From: Cohnella lupini | GTDB lineage: Bacteria > Bacillota > Bacilli > Paenibacillales > Paenibacillaceae | Direction of reading: 5' to 3' | Assembly (NCBI RefSeq): GCF_003386205.1 | Contig: NZ_QRDY01000006.1 | Span: forward strand, 186,001-250,000 | Length of the DNA stretch: 64,000 nt | Shown: piece after piece, positions 1 to 9,272 of the stretch | Layout: every line of letters starts with the position of its first letter | How positions within the stretch are numbered: position 1 is the first letter of the stretch | Program-made: the position numbers and the translations under genes | The notes under the pieces: model-generated | Told to the model about the DNA's origin: nothing | The model's database searches: none | Seen by the model: only the letters and a program-made list of their open reading frames with translations

Positions 1-92
1 ACCAGTGGTTCGGTCTTGGCGGCGTGTACGATGCCCGCACTCAGGAATAGCATGCTAGAGACGACGAACAACAAGGACAACCACTTCTTCAT
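1..92 (-). CDS. 5' end of a secreted protein, truncated by the window edge
   Basis: Only the first 30 or so codons lie in the window. They read MKKWLSLLFVV..., with a lysine-rich start, a hydrophobic core and an AxA-like end (IVHAAKTEP). This is a typical Sec signal peptide, cleaved probably after HA near residue 24. A ribosome site (GAGGTGAAGC) stands just before the ATG at position 92. The mature protein lies outside the window, so its function cannot be named. It is read away from leuD, with the leuCD terminator and about 110 bases of upstream DNA in between. Confidence 0.75.
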   Translation of the reverse strand, partial: MKKWLSLLFVVSSMLFLSAGIVHAAKTEPL

Positions 93-134
93 GCTTCACC
101 TCGATGTAAATAAAGATTTTGCGGACCTTGCCGA

Positions 135-162
135 AATATGTAAGATGCTAGCGGCTTGTCTA
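135..162 (-). promoter_or_regulatory. Possible sigma-A promoter of the secreted-protein gene
   Basis: On the minus strand, TAGACA is followed after 16 bases by CATATT, about 45 bases before the ATG at position 92. Each box differs from the consensus, so this is only a plausible promoter. No other good candidate was seen in the 115 bases between the gene and the leuD terminator. Confidence 0.3.
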
Positions 163-206
163 CTAACCATTAAACGTCTAATAGGAAGAAAAGTTGCGTA
201 AATGAG

Positions 207-258
207 GAAAAAAAGACCCTTTGTCCCGGAAATTGCCGAATCGGGGACAAAAGGTCTT
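207..258 (-). terminator. Rho-independent terminator of leuCD
   Basis: On the minus strand the arms AAGACCTTTTGTCCC and GGGACAAAGGGTCTT pair around a 16-base loop and are followed by a run of seven T. It lies 60 bases after the leuD stop codon and ends the leuC-leuD transcript. Confidence 0.85.
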
Positions 259-317
259 ATTTGTACTTCGAACGTCATGCGATCTCGGTCTATTCGCTTC
301 CAAATATCCCCTGCGAT

Positions 318-920
318 TTAGGCGTTGGCTGACGCTGCGCGTTGCGCTTCATAAGCCGTAATCGCGGATTCATGCTGAAGCGTCAGACCGATGTCATCCA
401 GACCTTGCAGCAGGAATTGCCGGCGATGCTCGTCCAATTCGAACGGAATTCTGAGTTCCTTGCCGTCGGTGATCACCTTGTTCTCGAGATCGATGTTCAA
501 AGTGTAACCTTCCTGCGCATTCGTGCGGTCGAACAAATCGTCTACTTGCTCTTCGCTCAGCTTGATCGGCAGAATACCGTTCTTGAAGCAGTTGTTGTAG
601 AAAATATCCGCGAACGAAGGCGCGATGATGCAACGGAAACCGTAGTCCATGATCGCCCAAGGAGCATGCTCGCGAGACGATCCGCAACCGAAGTTGGCGC
701 GGGACAGCAACACGGAAGCGCCTTGGTAACGCGGCTTGTTCAGATTGAACTCGGGTATGACGTTTCCTTGCTCATCCCATCTCCACTCGAAGAACAAAAA
801 TTGGCCGAACCCGCTTCTCTCGATTCTTTTCAGGAATTGCTTAGGAATAATAGCGTCCGTATCTACGTTAACCCGGTCGACCGGGGCGACAAGTCCATTT
901 AATTGAACGAATGGTTCCAT
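318..920 (-). CDS. leuD: 3-isopropylmalate dehydratase small subunit
   Basis: LeuD is the small swivel-domain subunit of isopropylmalate isomerase, which turns 2-isopropylmalate into 3-isopropylmalate in leucine synthesis in the cytoplasm. The 200-residue length is normal for the Firmicute small subunit. The substrate-binding loop [14 protein letters not shown] near residues 76-90 and the N-terminal [14 protein letters not shown] are diagnostic. The ATG has a GGAGAG site nine bases upstream. It lies 16 bases after leuC and surely forms one operon with it. The other leu genes (leuA, leuB) are not in the window. Confidence 0.96.
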   Translation of the reverse strand: MEPFVQLNGLVAPVDRVNVDTDAIIPKQFLKRIERSGFGQFLFFEWRWDEQGNVIPEFNLNKPRYQGASVLLSRANFGCGSSREHAPWAIMDYGFRCIIAPSFADIFYNNCFKNGILPIKLSEEQVDDLFDRTNAQEGYTLNIDLENKVITDGKELRIPFELDEHRRQFLLQGLDDIGLTLQHESAITAYEAQRAASANA

Positions 921-936
921 GTTGGTAAACTCTCCT

Positions 937-2358
937 TTACGCTTTTACTTCGGATTTGAAATCCCACGTACGTACGTCGACGAAACGGCCTTGAACGGCA
1001 GCAGCCGCAGCCATCTCCGGGGACACGAGATGCGTGCGTCCGCCGCGTCCTTGACGGCCTTCGAAGTTACGGTTGGACGTCGACGCGCAGCGTTGGCCCG
1101 GCTTAAGCACGTCGGGGTTCATCGCCAAGCACATGCTGCAACCGGCATCGCGCCATTCGAAACCGGCTTCGGTAAACACTTTGTCCAAGCCTTCCTTCTC
1201 CGCTTGGATCTTAACCCGTCCGGAGCCCGGAACGACGATCGCCGTTACCCTGGAGCTGACTTTGTGGCCGCGAGCTACGGATGCCGCCGCTCTCAGATCC
1301 TCGATGCGACCGTTCGTGCAAGAGCCGATAAAGACGTAATCGATCTCGATGTCAGTCATCGGCGTGCCCGGTTTCAGATCCATGTATTCCAGCGCGTTAG
1401 CCGCTGCTTTGCGCTCGTTCTCCGTCGGAAGGTTCTCGGGTACCGGAACGGAGGAAGTGATGCCCGTTCCCATGCCGGGGCTGGTACCCCAGGTTACTTG
1501 AGGGATCAACGAGTCTACGTCGAAATCCAAAGTAAGGTCGAATTCAGCGCCATCGTCCGTGCAGAGAGCTTTCCACTCTTCTACGGCCGCATCGTACGCC
1601 GCGCCTTGCGGAGCGTATTCGCGACCGCGCAAGTATTCGAACGTCGTCTCGTCGGGAGCGATTAACCCCGCGCGGGCGCCGGCTTCTATGGACATGTTGC
1701 AGACGGTCATGCGCTCTTCCATCGTCAATGAACGAATCGCTTCGCCCGTATATTCCATAACGTAACCAGTTCCGAAATCCGTGCCGTATTGCGCGATCAG
1801 ACCGAGAATCATATCCTTGGCCGTGATGCCCGGCTTGCGTTTGCCGTTGAAACGAATGACCATCGTCTTCGCTTTCGACTGTTGAAGGCATTGCGTGGCC
1901 AGAACGTGCTCGACTTCGCTCGTTCCGATTCCGAAAGCAAGCGCTCCGAACGCGCCGTGCGTAGAAGTATGGCTGTCTCCGCAAACGATCGTTTTGCCCG
2001 GGTGAGTCAAGCCCAGCTCGGGTCCCATGACGTGAACGACGCCCTGGTCGATCGTATTCAAATCGTAGAGCTTCACGCCGAACTCGCGGCAATTTTCCGT
2101 TAACGTGTCAACTTGTTGCTTAGAGATCGGATCGGAAATATTAAAGCGGTCTTTCGTAGGTACGTTGTGGTCCATCGTTGCGAACGTAAGGTCGGGACGT
2201 CTGACTTTGCGGCCGGATAGGCGAAGCCCTTCGAACGCTTGCGGGGACGTAACCTCGTGCACCAAGTGCAGGTCGATGTAAAGAATGCTAGGCTTTTCTT
2301 CTCCAGCGACGATGACGTGGTTGTTCCAAATTTTCTCGAACATGGTTTGTTTACTCAT
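937..2358 (-). CDS. leuC: 3-isopropylmalate dehydratase large subunit
   Basis: LeuC is the aconitase-type catalytic subunit of isopropylmalate isomerase and carries a [4Fe-4S] cluster. The [13 protein letters not shown] stretch and the cluster cysteines in GSCTNGR and GCSMCLAMN are present, as is NRNFEGRQG near the C terminus. The protein has 473 residues with the chosen start, MSKQTMFEK, which has GGGGTG nine bases upstream. A GTG four codons earlier (position 2370) is the alternative, but it would sit on that ribosome site. The gene is divergent from a LysR-type regulator, a common arrangement in which the regulator controls the neighbour and itself. Confidence 0.96.
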   Translation of the reverse strand: MSKQTMFEKIWNNHVIVAGEEKPSILYIDLHLVHEVTSPQAFEGLRLSGRKVRRPDLTFATMDHNVPTKDRFNISDPISKQQVDTLTENCREFGVKLYDLNTIDQGVVHVMGPELGLTHPGKTIVCGDSHTSTHGAFGALAFGIGTSEVEHVLATQCLQQSKAKTMVIRFNGKRKPGITAKDMILGLIAQYGTDFGTGYVMEYTGEAIRSLTMEERMTVCNMSIEAGARAGLIAPDETTFEYLRGREYAPQGAAYDAAVEEWKALCTDDGAEFDLTLDFDVDSLIPQVTWGTSPGMGTGITSSVPVPENLPTENERKAAANALEYMDLKPGTPMTDIEIDYVFIGSCTNGRIEDLRAAASVARGHKVSSRVTAIVVPGSGRVKIQAEKEGLDKVFTEAGFEWRDAGCSMCLAMNPDVLKPGQRCASTSNRNFEGRQGRGGRTHLVSPEMAAAAAVQGRFVDVRTWDFKSEVKA

Positions 2359-2398
2359 CTGACTGTTCACCCCAATAGGTCTACTTTTGATTGATTTT

Positions 2399-2440
2399 AT
2401 CTTAGCATTTATTCTTTCATTGTTCCAAGATATAATATCT
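2399..2440. promoter_or_regulatory. Divergent promoters and palindromic operator between leuC and the LysR gene
   Basis: For leuC, TTGGAA (2423-2428) and TAAGAT (2399-2404) on the minus strand are 18 bases apart. For the LysR gene, TATAAT on the plus strand occupies 2431-2436. It sits inside a 13-base near-perfect palindrome, AGATATAATATCT (2428-2440), that touches the leuC -35 box. LysR regulators often bind such dyads and repress their own gene. The promoter boxes are seen; the operator role is inferred. Confidence 0.5.
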
Positions 2441-2486
2441 ATAAGGTTAATAGTTCCAGACTATGAAGCGGAGGCTCGACGATCCC

Positions 2487-3389
2487 ATGGAATTTCGCCA
2501 ACTGTTATATACGATTCAGATCGCAACGGATAGGAATTTCTCCCGGGCGGCGGAGAAACTGCATATCGCCCAGCCTTCCCTCAGCCAGCAGCTCTCCAAG
2601 CTGGAGAAGGAATTAGGCGTTCTTCTATTCAAAAGGAGCACGAATTCCGTAGAGCTAACCTACGCGGGCTCCGTCTTCGTCGATAAGGCTCAGCAGATCA
2701 TCGACATGACCGATCAGCTACGCAGGGAGATGGAAGATATCGCGGACATGCGTAAAGGGCGGTTGGTCGTCGGAAGCTTGCCGATGACGGGCGCTCACGT
2801 GTTGCCTTACGTATTACCCGTCTTTCGCGAAGCATACCCCGACATAGAGGTCGTATTAATAGAGGAGTCCACCCATAGGTTGGAACAGCTCACCGCTAGC
2901 GGAGGTACCGATGTCAGCTTGTTGACGTTGCCGTTGGTTGAGCCTACCCTAGCTTACCAACCTCTGATCGAAGAAGAAATCTGCCTTGCCGTTCCGCCGG
3001 ACCACCCCTATGCGATCGCCGGGCGAACCTCCGTAGTGGCCATCGCCGAATTGAAGGACGAGCCGTTCGTTCTCCTTAAGAAAGGACAAGGCTTCCGGGC
3101 GATCGCGCATAACTTATGCCAAGCGGCAGGCTTCGAACCCCGCGTCGTATTCGAGAGCGGAAATATCAATACGGTGCAGTCGCTGGTCGCGGCGGGCATG
3201 GGTATCGCGTTCGTTCCGAAAATGATGACGCAGGCGGAATGGCACGGACGAGCTCCGGTTTACTTAACGCTGGAAGGACATCCGACTAGAACGCTCGTGA
3301 TCGCTTATCGCAAGGGACGTTATCTATCGAACGCTGCCGAAGCGTTTATTTCCACCTTCCGCGAGACCATTATCCCCATTAGCAAATAA
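2487..3389 (+). CDS. LysR-family transcriptional regulator
   Basis: A 300-residue LysR-type regulator. Residues 1-60 form the winged helix-turn-helix (FSRAAEKLHIAQPSLSQQLS), and residues 90-295 the periplasmic-binding-protein-like effector domain (GRLVVGSLPMTGAHVLP). The start MEFRQLLYTIQ fits the family. A CGGAGG site lies 13 bases upstream, which is long, so an ATG eight codons earlier (2463) remains possible. The gene is read away from leuC and shares its promoter region. The proposed targets are leuCD and itself. The sequence type resembles CcpC/CitR-like regulators of aconitase-family genes, but the effector cannot be told from sequence. Confidence 0.9.
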   Translation: MEFRQLLYTIQIATDRNFSRAAEKLHIAQPSLSQQLSKLEKELGVLLFKRSTNSVELTYAGSVFVDKAQQIIDMTDQLRREMEDIADMRKGRLVVGSLPMTGAHVLPYVLPVFREAYPDIEVVLIEESTHRLEQLTASGGTDVSLLTLPLVEPTLAYQPLIEEEICLAVPPDHPYAIAGRTSVVAIAELKDEPFVLLKKGQGFRAIAHNLCQAAGFEPRVVFESGNINTVQSLVAAGMGIAFVPKMMTQAEWHGRAPVYLTLEGHPTRTLVIAYRKGRYLSNAAEAFISTFRETIIPISK

Positions 3390-3400
3390 GCCCCGTTGTT

Positions 3401-4198
3401 TTATTCGTAGATCTTCGGCCTGCGATCCGCGAATACGGGAATGCGACCCCTTACTTCGTTCACTAAGCCCAGATCGATTTCCGCGACGAGTATCGTCTCT
3501 TCTTCTTCGGCTTCCGCAAGCACTTCGCCCCATGGGTCGATAACCATTGAATGGCCGAAGAAGCTCGACCCGCCGCTGTCTCCGACCGTATTGCAAGAGA
3601 CGACGTACATTTGATTCTCGATCGCTCTCGCTTGCAGCAGCGTTCTCCAATGATGAAGGCGCGGATGCGGCCATTCCGCGGGAACGAACAATATTTGGGC
3701 GCCATCGAGCGCGAGCTTGCGGGCTAGCTCGGGGAAACGAATATCGTAGCAGATCATAACCGCTGCCGGAATTCCTTCCAAGTCGAACGTACCAAGCTTA
3801 TCGCCCGATTCCAAATGCAAATGCTCGTTCATGAGCTGAAAGAGATGAATTTTGCTATATTCGGACACCTCGGCGCCGGTTCTGTCGAAGACGTGCACGG
3901 TATTCGTCACGCCCTCTGCTCTTAGCTGCGCGATAGAACCCGCAAGCACGGAGATGCCGTGTTTGCGGCAAAAATCGGAGATGACTTCCTTCGTTCTCCG
4001 ACCATCCGGATCGGCTAAAACCTGTATTTCCGTTAACGCGTATCCCGTATTCCACATTTCCGGCAACACGATCAAATCCGGTTTCGGCGACGACGCGGCG
4101 GCCTCCTTCAATCTCGCTTCCATCTTCGCGAAATTGGCATCCGGGTTTCCCGCGACGATGTTCATCTGCACGAGCGCGATCCGCAATGGGGTTGACAT
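3401..4198 (-). CDS. mtnU: Carbon-nitrogen hydrolase, omega-amidase type (MtnU-like)
   Basis: A 265-residue nitrilase-superfamily amidase. The Glu-Lys-Cys triad is visible in LPEMWNTGY, YSKIHLF and VMICYDIRFPE. In Bacillus, mtnU neighbours the transaminase gene of methionine salvage, and the family hydrolyses alpha-ketoglutaramate or related omega-amides left by glutamine transamination. Here it is divergent from mtnE, which supports the same job. The chosen ATG (MSTPLR) has AGGAG nine bases upstream; another ATG two codons earlier is too close to that site. It converges on the LysR gene with only 11 bases between the stops. Confidence 0.85.
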   Translation of the reverse strand: MSTPLRIALVQMNIVAGNPDANFAKMEARLKEAAASSPKPDLIVLPEMWNTGYALTEIQVLADPDGRRTKEVISDFCRKHGISVLAGSIAQLRAEGVTNTVHVFDRTGAEVSEYSKIHLFQLMNEHLHLESGDKLGTFDLEGIPAAVMICYDIRFPELARKLALDGAQILFVPAEWPHPRLHHWRTLLQARAIENQMYVVSCNTVGDSGGSSFFGHSMVIDPWGEVLAEAEEEETILVAEIDLGLVNEVRGRIPVFADRRPKIYE

Positions 4199-4401
4199 GG
4201 CCATTCACTCCTAAACTTCACTTGATTATATGCTACCCATCGTACTTCATCGGACGTGTGGCGGCAACACCGTATTGCCATTCACAATTCCGACCCAATT
4301 ACCCCGATTTTCGGCTTTTCATCTCCCTCATCCGTTGCCGAGATTGTTCCGTTATGCTACATTCATCCTATCCTACGTATGACGGAGCGTGAACATTTCG
4401 C

Positions 4402-5577
4402 ATGTCCTTTAACATTACTCCCGCCAAACGGCTCCAAACGTTGCCCGAGCAATTTTTCGCGGCATTGGTCGCCAAAGCGAACGCGCGCGCCGCAACCGGC
4501 CGCGACGTCATTAACCTTGGGCAAGGCAATCCCGATTTGCCGACCCCGGACTCGATCGTCAGTCGTCTAAAGGACGCGGCATCCAATCCGAAATACCACA
4601 AATATCCGCCTTTCCGCGGATTTCTCTTCTTAAAAGAAGCCGTTGCCTTGCGTTATAAAGAAGATTACGGCGTCGAGCTTGATCCAGAGAAGGAGATCGC
4701 CGTTCTGTTCGGCGGTAAATCCGGATTAATCGAAATCAGCCAATGCCTGTTGAATCCGGGAGACGTTTGCCTAGTGCCCGATCCCGGATATCCCGATTAT
4801 TGGTCGGGCGTCGCCCTTGCCGGCGCAGAGATGGCTTTCATGCCGCTGAAGGAAAGCAACGGCTTCCTGCCGGATTACGAAGCGATATCGGAGAATGAAC
4901 TCGATCGCGCCAAGCTCATGTTTCTTAATTACCCGAATAATCCGACGTCCGCCGTAGCGAACGCGAGCTTCTATAGTCAGACCGTCGACTTCGCCAAGAA
5001 GAACGGAATCGTGGTAGCAAGCGACTTCGCATATGGAGCCATCGGCTTCGACGGCAACCGTCCGATCAGCTTCCTGGAAACGCCGGGTGCCAAGGAAGTC
5101 GGCATCGAATTCTACACGTTATCCAAAACCTACAATATGGCCGGCTGGCGCGTTGGATTCGCGCTGGGAAATCCGGAAATCATCGAGATGATCAACCTCA
5201 TCCAAGATCATATGTACTGCAGCTTGTTCGGAGGCATTCAAGAAGCCGCGGCCGAAGCTCTAACCGGGTCCCAGCAATCCGTGCATGATCTCGTTGCTAT
5301 CTATGAAAGCAGAAGAAACGCGCTGTACGGGGCGCTTGCGGAAATAGGATGGAATGCGCCTAAGCCGGCAGGCTCGTTCTTCTGTTGGCTTCCCGTACCC
5401 GCAGGTCACACGTCGATGTCCTTCGCCGACTTGCTGCTTGAACAAGCGGACGTCGTCGTCGCTCCGGGGTCCGGGTTCGGCACGAACGGGGAAGGATACG
5501 TGCGCCTCGGCCTGTTGACGACGGAGGATCGGCTCCGCGAAGTTGCGGCAAGAATTGGTCGTTTAGGGCTATTCTAA
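4402..5577 (+). CDS. mtnE: PLP-dependent aminotransferase of methionine salvage
   Basis: A class I/II aminotransferase of 391 residues, probably converting 4-methylthio-2-oxobutyrate to methionine, the last salvage step. The fold-I motifs are clear: INLGQGNPDLPTPDS, NYPNNPTSA, and the PLP lysine in TLSKTYNMAGWRVGF near residue 235. The conserved arginine for the substrate carboxylate is in VRLGL near the end. Divergence from mtnU and closeness to mtnWXB favour MtnE over other aminotransferases. The ribosome site is weak (GGAG 14 bases upstream). No SAM riboswitch was seen upstream, though such elements often precede salvage genes in Bacillus. Confidence 0.8.
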   Translation: MSFNITPAKRLQTLPEQFFAALVAKANARAATGRDVINLGQGNPDLPTPDSIVSRLKDAASNPKYHKYPPFRGFLFLKEAVALRYKEDYGVELDPEKEIAVLFGGKSGLIEISQCLLNPGDVCLVPDPGYPDYWSGVALAGAEMAFMPLKESNGFLPDYEAISENELDRAKLMFLNYPNNPTSAVANASFYSQTVDFAKKNGIVVASDFAYGAIGFDGNRPISFLETPGAKEVGIEFYTLSKTYNMAGWRVGFALGNPEIIEMINLIQDHMYCSLFGGIQEAAAEALTGSQQSVHDLVAIYESRRNALYGALAEIGWNAPKPAGSFFCWLPVPAGHTSMSFADLLLEQADVVVAPGSGFGTNGEGYVRLGLLTTEDRLREVAARIGRLGLF

Positions 5578-5603
5578 GCCTGCTTCACACTGTCGTTCGT
5601 TCC

Positions 5604-5632
5604 TTTACAACCCTTATATACCGTGTTATTCT
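5604..5632 (+). promoter_or_regulatory. Sigma-A promoter of the proBAC leader
   Basis: TTTACA and TATTCT are spaced by exactly 17 bases, 27 bases after the mtnE stop. Transcription would start near 5639, giving a leader of about 340 bases before proB that holds the T-box. Confidence 0.6.
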
Positions 5633-5679
5633 TAATTTAATTGAGCGACGATCGGATTTCGGCGCTGCCATATGAACGC

Positions 5680-5912
5680 ATTGACGGGAAACGAAGCGGA
5701 TCCGGACATGACCAGAGAGTAAATTTCCAGGCTGAGAGAATTTACCTTGTCCCCCGCCTCCCCCATCCCCGAGCGGACGGCGAAGAGCCGGACAGTACCT
5801 GCTGTTATCAGGATCATGAGAGGACGGAGCCTCTGTTTACAGGCGCCGTCAATGAAGGTGGTACCACGGAAGCTAGACTTTCGTCCTTTGCACAGGGCGG
5901 AAGTTTTTTTGT
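5680..5912 (+). ncRNA. T-box leader of the proline operon
   Basis: The 401 bases between mtnE and proB hold a T-box riboswitch. The T-box sequence AAGGTGGTACCACG (5855-5868) is canonical: its TGGT would pair with the NCCA end of uncharged tRNA. Next comes a terminator, ACTTTCGTCC paired with GGGCGGAAGT (5877-5903), and a T run to 5910. Upstream, the AGAGAGTAAATT arm and its partner AATTTAC (about 5714-5746) form the upper part of stem I. Several CCN triplets follow (5749-5770), which fits a proline specifier. The exact specifier codon could not be fixed by eye. Uncharged tRNA-Pro should allow read-through into proB. Confidence 0.88.
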
Positions 5913-5978
5913 TTATTCGGAATCGTTAAGGTTTCCGTATCCCCCTTAAAGCTTGCGTCTCGATAAGGAGTTGAACTC

Positions 5979-7106
5979 ATGGGCAAACGTATCGTTGTCA
6001 AAATCGGAAGCAGCTCACTGACCTCGGCGGAAGGCGGATTGAATCGGCAACAAGTGCGATTCTTCGCGGACGAAATCGCATCGTTGCATGCGAAAGGATA
6101 CCAAGTCCTTCTCGTCACCTCCGGTGCGATCGCGGCGGGATTCCGTCGGCTCGGTTATTCTTCCAGACCCAAGCTCGTGCACGAGAAGCAAGCTGCCGCG
6201 GCGGTCGGGCAAGCCTTGTTGATGGAAGCGTATCAAGAAGCTTTCATTGCCAGCGGAATTACCGCCGCGCAAATTCTGTTGACCCGACCGGACTTCAGCA
6301 ACAGAAGCCGGGCTCAGAACGCCACGCGGACAATCGAAGAATTATTGAAGCAACACGCGGTCCCCATCATTAACGAGAACGATACGGTCGCGGTCGACGA
6401 GATCAAGTTCGGGGAGAACGATTCCCTCTCCGCCTTGGTCGCTAATCTGGTCAAAGCCGACGGCTTGTACATTCTGACCGACATGGACGGCGTATATACC
6501 GGCGATCCGCGCAAGGTGCCGGATGCCGTTCGGATCGAGCGCGTCGAGGTTCTCTCCGACGAGTTGTACCGCATCGCAGGCGGTGCCGGCTCATCCGTCG
6601 GAACGGGCGGGATGCGCTCCAAGATCGAAGCGGCACGCATCGCCATGCAAGGCGGCGTCCCCTTGTTCGTCGGACAGGTATCAGTCGAAGGAGACTTGCA
6701 ATCGGCGGTAGCCGGTAACGGTAAGGGCACTTATTTCGCCTCTTCCCTGCACTCGTTGTCCGCGAAGAAGCATTGGGTCGGGTTTCTCTCGGTTCCTCAA
6801 GGAAGGATCATCGTGGATTCCGGGGCAGAAGAGGCCATGCTCCGCAAAGGCCGCAGCTTGTTGCCGGCAGGCATCGTAGCGGCCGAGGGCGACTTCCACC
6901 CCGGCGACGTGGTCGAGGTGATGAACGGCGACGGTCGGATTCTCGGTCGCGGCGTCACCCACTACTCCGCGTGGCAGATCAAAGCCATAGCCGGATTATC
7001 CAGCGAGGAAGCCTTGAAACGCGTCGACGTCGTCCGCGTGGAAGTCATCCACCGGGATCAATGGGTTTCATCGACTATCGTTAAGGAGGCAAGTTCATAT
7101 GAGTGA
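5979..7106 (+). CDS. proB: Glutamate 5-kinase
   Basis: ProB phosphorylates glutamate to gamma-glutamyl phosphate, the first and feedback-inhibited step of proline synthesis. The 375-residue protein has an amino-acid kinase domain (about 1-255: KRIVVKIGSSSLTS, INENDTVAVDE, TDMDGVYTGDPR, GTGGMRSKI) followed by a PUA domain (about 275-355). That is the full-length architecture. The ATG follows AAGGAG. It overlaps proA by eight bases. The T-box leader upstream makes its expression depend on uncharged tRNA-Pro. Confidence 0.96.
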   Translation: MGKRIVVKIGSSSLTSAEGGLNRQQVRFFADEIASLHAKGYQVLLVTSGAIAAGFRRLGYSSRPKLVHEKQAAAAVGQALLMEAYQEAFIASGITAAQILLTRPDFSNRSRAQNATRTIEELLKQHAVPIINENDTVAVDEIKFGENDSLSALVANLVKADGLYILTDMDGVYTGDPRKVPDAVRIERVEVLSDELYRIAGGAGSSVGTGGMRSKIEAARIAMQGGVPLFVGQVSVEGDLQSAVAGNGKGTYFASSLHSLSAKKHWVGFLSVPQGRIIVDSGAEEAMLRKGRSLLPAGIVAAEGDFHPGDVVEVMNGDGRILGRGVTHYSAWQIKAIAGLSSEEALKRVDVVRVEVIHRDQWVSSTIVKEASSYE

Positions 7107-8346
7107 AGTTATCCTTAAAGCCACAGCGGCCAAAGATGCCGCCAACGTTCTGAACCGATTAACCACCGCGCAGAAAAACGAAGCATTGATTCTCGTAGCG
7201 GATGCTTTGCTTGACCAGGAGGCGCGAATTCTCGCCGCCAACGAAGAGGATCTTGCCAGAGGCAAGGAATCCGGCACGTCCCCTTCCCTATTGGATCGGT
7301 TAAAGCTGACCCCAGCGAGATTAAAAGACATCTCCGACGCAGTCAGGCTCATCGTCGAGTTGCCCGATCCTGTAGGCGAACTATTGGATACGTATCATCG
7401 GCCGAACGGCTTGTTCATCGAGAAACGCAGCGTGCCGCTAGGCGTCATCGGCATTATATACGAAGCTCGTCCCAACGTAACGGTGGATGCCGCGACGCTG
7501 TGCTTGAAATCCGGCAATTCGGTCGTGCTTCGCGGCGGTTCCGCCGCCCTTGCCTCCAATCGCGCCATCATCGCGGTCATGCGCGAAGCGTTGTCCCGAT
7601 CGTCCGTTCCGGCGGACGCCTTGCAGCTAATCGAGGATTCCGATCGCGGCTCCGTCGATGAAATGCTCAAGCTGAACGGCTTACTGGACGTCATCATCCC
7701 GAGAGGCGGCGCTTCGCTTATCCAGAACGTCGTTAAGAACGCGACGGTTCCCGTCATCGAAACGGGCGAGGGAGTATGCCATACGTACATCGACGCCAGC
7801 GGCGAGTACGCGATGGCGGAATCCATCTCGGTAAACGCGAAAGCACAACGCCCATCCGTCTGCAATTCCATGGAAACTTTAATCGTCCATCAAGCATTCG
7901 CGCGCGCGCATCTGGTTAGCCTCGCGGAGAAATTCCGCGAGGTCCATGTCGAGCTAAGAGGCTGCGACGTTACCCGCGATCTCGTATCATGGGCGAAACC
8001 GGCGAGCGACGCGGATTACGCGACGGAATATAGCGACTACATTCTTAACGTTAAAGTGGTAAACGATTTGGAAGAGGCTCTTGGCCACATCCAACGCTTC
8101 GGAACGAAGCACTCCGAGTGCATCGTTACGGAAGACGCGGCCAACGCGGACCGGTTCATGCAGGAGGTCGACGCGGCGGCGGTTTACCATAATGCCTCCA
8201 CCCGCTTCACCGACGGATTCGAATTCGGCTTCGGCGCGGAGATCGGCATTAGCACGCAGAAGCTGCACGCGCGCGGACCGATGGGGCTGCCTGCCCTCAC
8301 TTCCACGAAATACCGGGTCGTCGGCACCGGTCAAATCAGAACCTAG
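7099..8346 (+). CDS. proA: Gamma-glutamyl phosphate reductase
   Basis: ProA reduces gamma-glutamyl phosphate with NADPH to glutamate semialdehyde, which cyclises to pyrroline-5-carboxylate. The 415 residues match the aldehyde-dehydrogenase fold, with IYEARPNVTVDAATLCLKSG in the nucleotide-binding part and the catalytic cysteine in QRPSVCNSMETL. An AAGGAGG site inside the end of proB serves the start codon. The gene lies in the proBAC operon, 13 bases before proC. Confidence 0.96.
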   Translation: MSEVILKATAAKDAANVLNRLTTAQKNEALILVADALLDQEARILAANEEDLARGKESGTSPSLLDRLKLTPARLKDISDAVRLIVELPDPVGELLDTYHRPNGLFIEKRSVPLGVIGIIYEARPNVTVDAATLCLKSGNSVVLRGGSAALASNRAIIAVMREALSRSSVPADALQLIEDSDRGSVDEMLKLNGLLDVIIPRGGASLIQNVVKNATVPVIETGEGVCHTYIDASGEYAMAESISVNAKAQRPSVCNSMETLIVHQAFARAHLVSLAEKFREVHVELRGCDVTRDLVSWAKPASDADYATEYSDYILNVKVVNDLEEALGHIQRFGTKHSECIVTEDAANADRFMQEVDAAAVYHNASTRFTDGFEFGFGAEIGISTQKLHARGPMGLPALTSTKYRVVGTGQIRT

Positions 8347-8359
8347 GAGCGTGCTAACG

Positions 8360-9235
8360 ATGATCCAGTCCACACCTTCATTAATCTCGGACGCTACGCT
8401 TTGCTTCTACGGTGCCGGCTCCATGGCGGAAGCCATATTGCGCGGGCTCGTAGAGGCCAAGCTGACCCGACCGAAGAACATATCCGTCATGAACCGTCAG
8501 AATGCGGACAGACTGCTTCACTTGGAAAAGCAATACGGGATCGTTCCCGTCACGACCTCGGCATTGAAAGACGAAGCTTTGTCCGCAGCCGACGTCATCG
8601 TACTAGGGATGAAGCCGAAGGATGCCTCCGAAGCCATCCGGACTCTTCGCCCCCTTCTGCGTCCCGAGCAGCTCGTTATCTCGGTTATCGCGGGTTTATC
8701 GATCTCGACGATTCGGCATTTGATCGGACGCGAGCAGCAACCGGTCGTTCGCGCGATGCCGAATACGTCGAGTACGATTCGTCTGGGAGCGACGGGAATC
8801 AGCTTCTCCGATTCGGTGACGCCGGGACAGCGCGAACTCGCTCACGCGATATTCGACGCGATCGGCATATCGACCGTCGTAGACGAACCGCTTATCGAAG
8901 CCGTAACCGGCGTATCGGGGAGCGGTCCCGCTTATGTCTATTACTTGATGGAAGCGATGATCGATGCCGGAATCAAGCTCGGTCTATCCCCGGAAGCAGC
9001 TAAACGGCTGACGGTTCAAACCGTTCGCGGCGCCGCCGAGATGGTTAATTCGACCGGCGAGGATCCGGGAGAGCTGCGGCGCAAGGTTACCTCACCTAAC
9101 GGCTCCACGCAAGCCGCAATCGAGAAGCTGGATCAATTCTCTTTTCAAGAAGGCGTGAACGAAGCCATTGCGCGCTGCGCGGAAAGAGCGCGAGAGATGG
9201 GCGAAGCGATTCGCAAGGAAGCCGGCCTAGACTGA
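8360..9235 (+). CDS. proC: Pyrroline-5-carboxylate reductase
   Basis: ProC reduces pyrroline-5-carboxylate to proline, the last step. The 291-residue protein has an N-terminal NADPH-binding motif (FYGAGSMAEAILRGL) and the family signature at its C-terminal dimer domain (VSGSGPAYVYY, VTSPNGSTQAAIE). The start MIQSTPSL has AGGAG ten bases upstream. The reading frame stays open further upstream but would run back into proA. With proB and proA it completes the glutamate route to proline in one operon, about 40 bases before mtnW. Confidence 0.95.
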   Translation: MIQSTPSLISDATLCFYGAGSMAEAILRGLVEAKLTRPKNISVMNRQNADRLLHLEKQYGIVPVTTSALKDEALSAADVIVLGMKPKDASEAIRTLRPLLRPEQLVISVIAGLSISTIRHLIGREQQPVVRAMPNTSSTIRLGATGISFSDSVTPGQRELAHAIFDAIGISTVVDEPLIEAVTGVSGSGPAYVYYLMEAMIDAGIKLGLSPEAAKRLTVQTVRGAAEMVNSTGEDPGELRRKVTSPNGSTQAAIEKLDQFSFQEGVNEAIARCAERAREMGEAIRKEAGLD

Positions 9236-9272
9236 AGAATATACCGGATTACAGAAAGAAGGTTATGTCCGA

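Noticed and set aside
4270..4300. TTCACAA-containing stretch as a Rex site near mtnU/mtnE
   Set aside because: Only one half-site is present; the inverted partner TTGTGA at the right spacing is missing.
4205..4401. Expected SAM (S-box) riboswitch before mtnE
   Set aside because: I looked for the S-box core and terminator and found none in the 200-base divergent region.
8081..8359. N-terminal extension of ProC
   Set aside because: It is a frame running back into proA. The ATG at 8360 has its own ribosome site and yields the usual ProC length.
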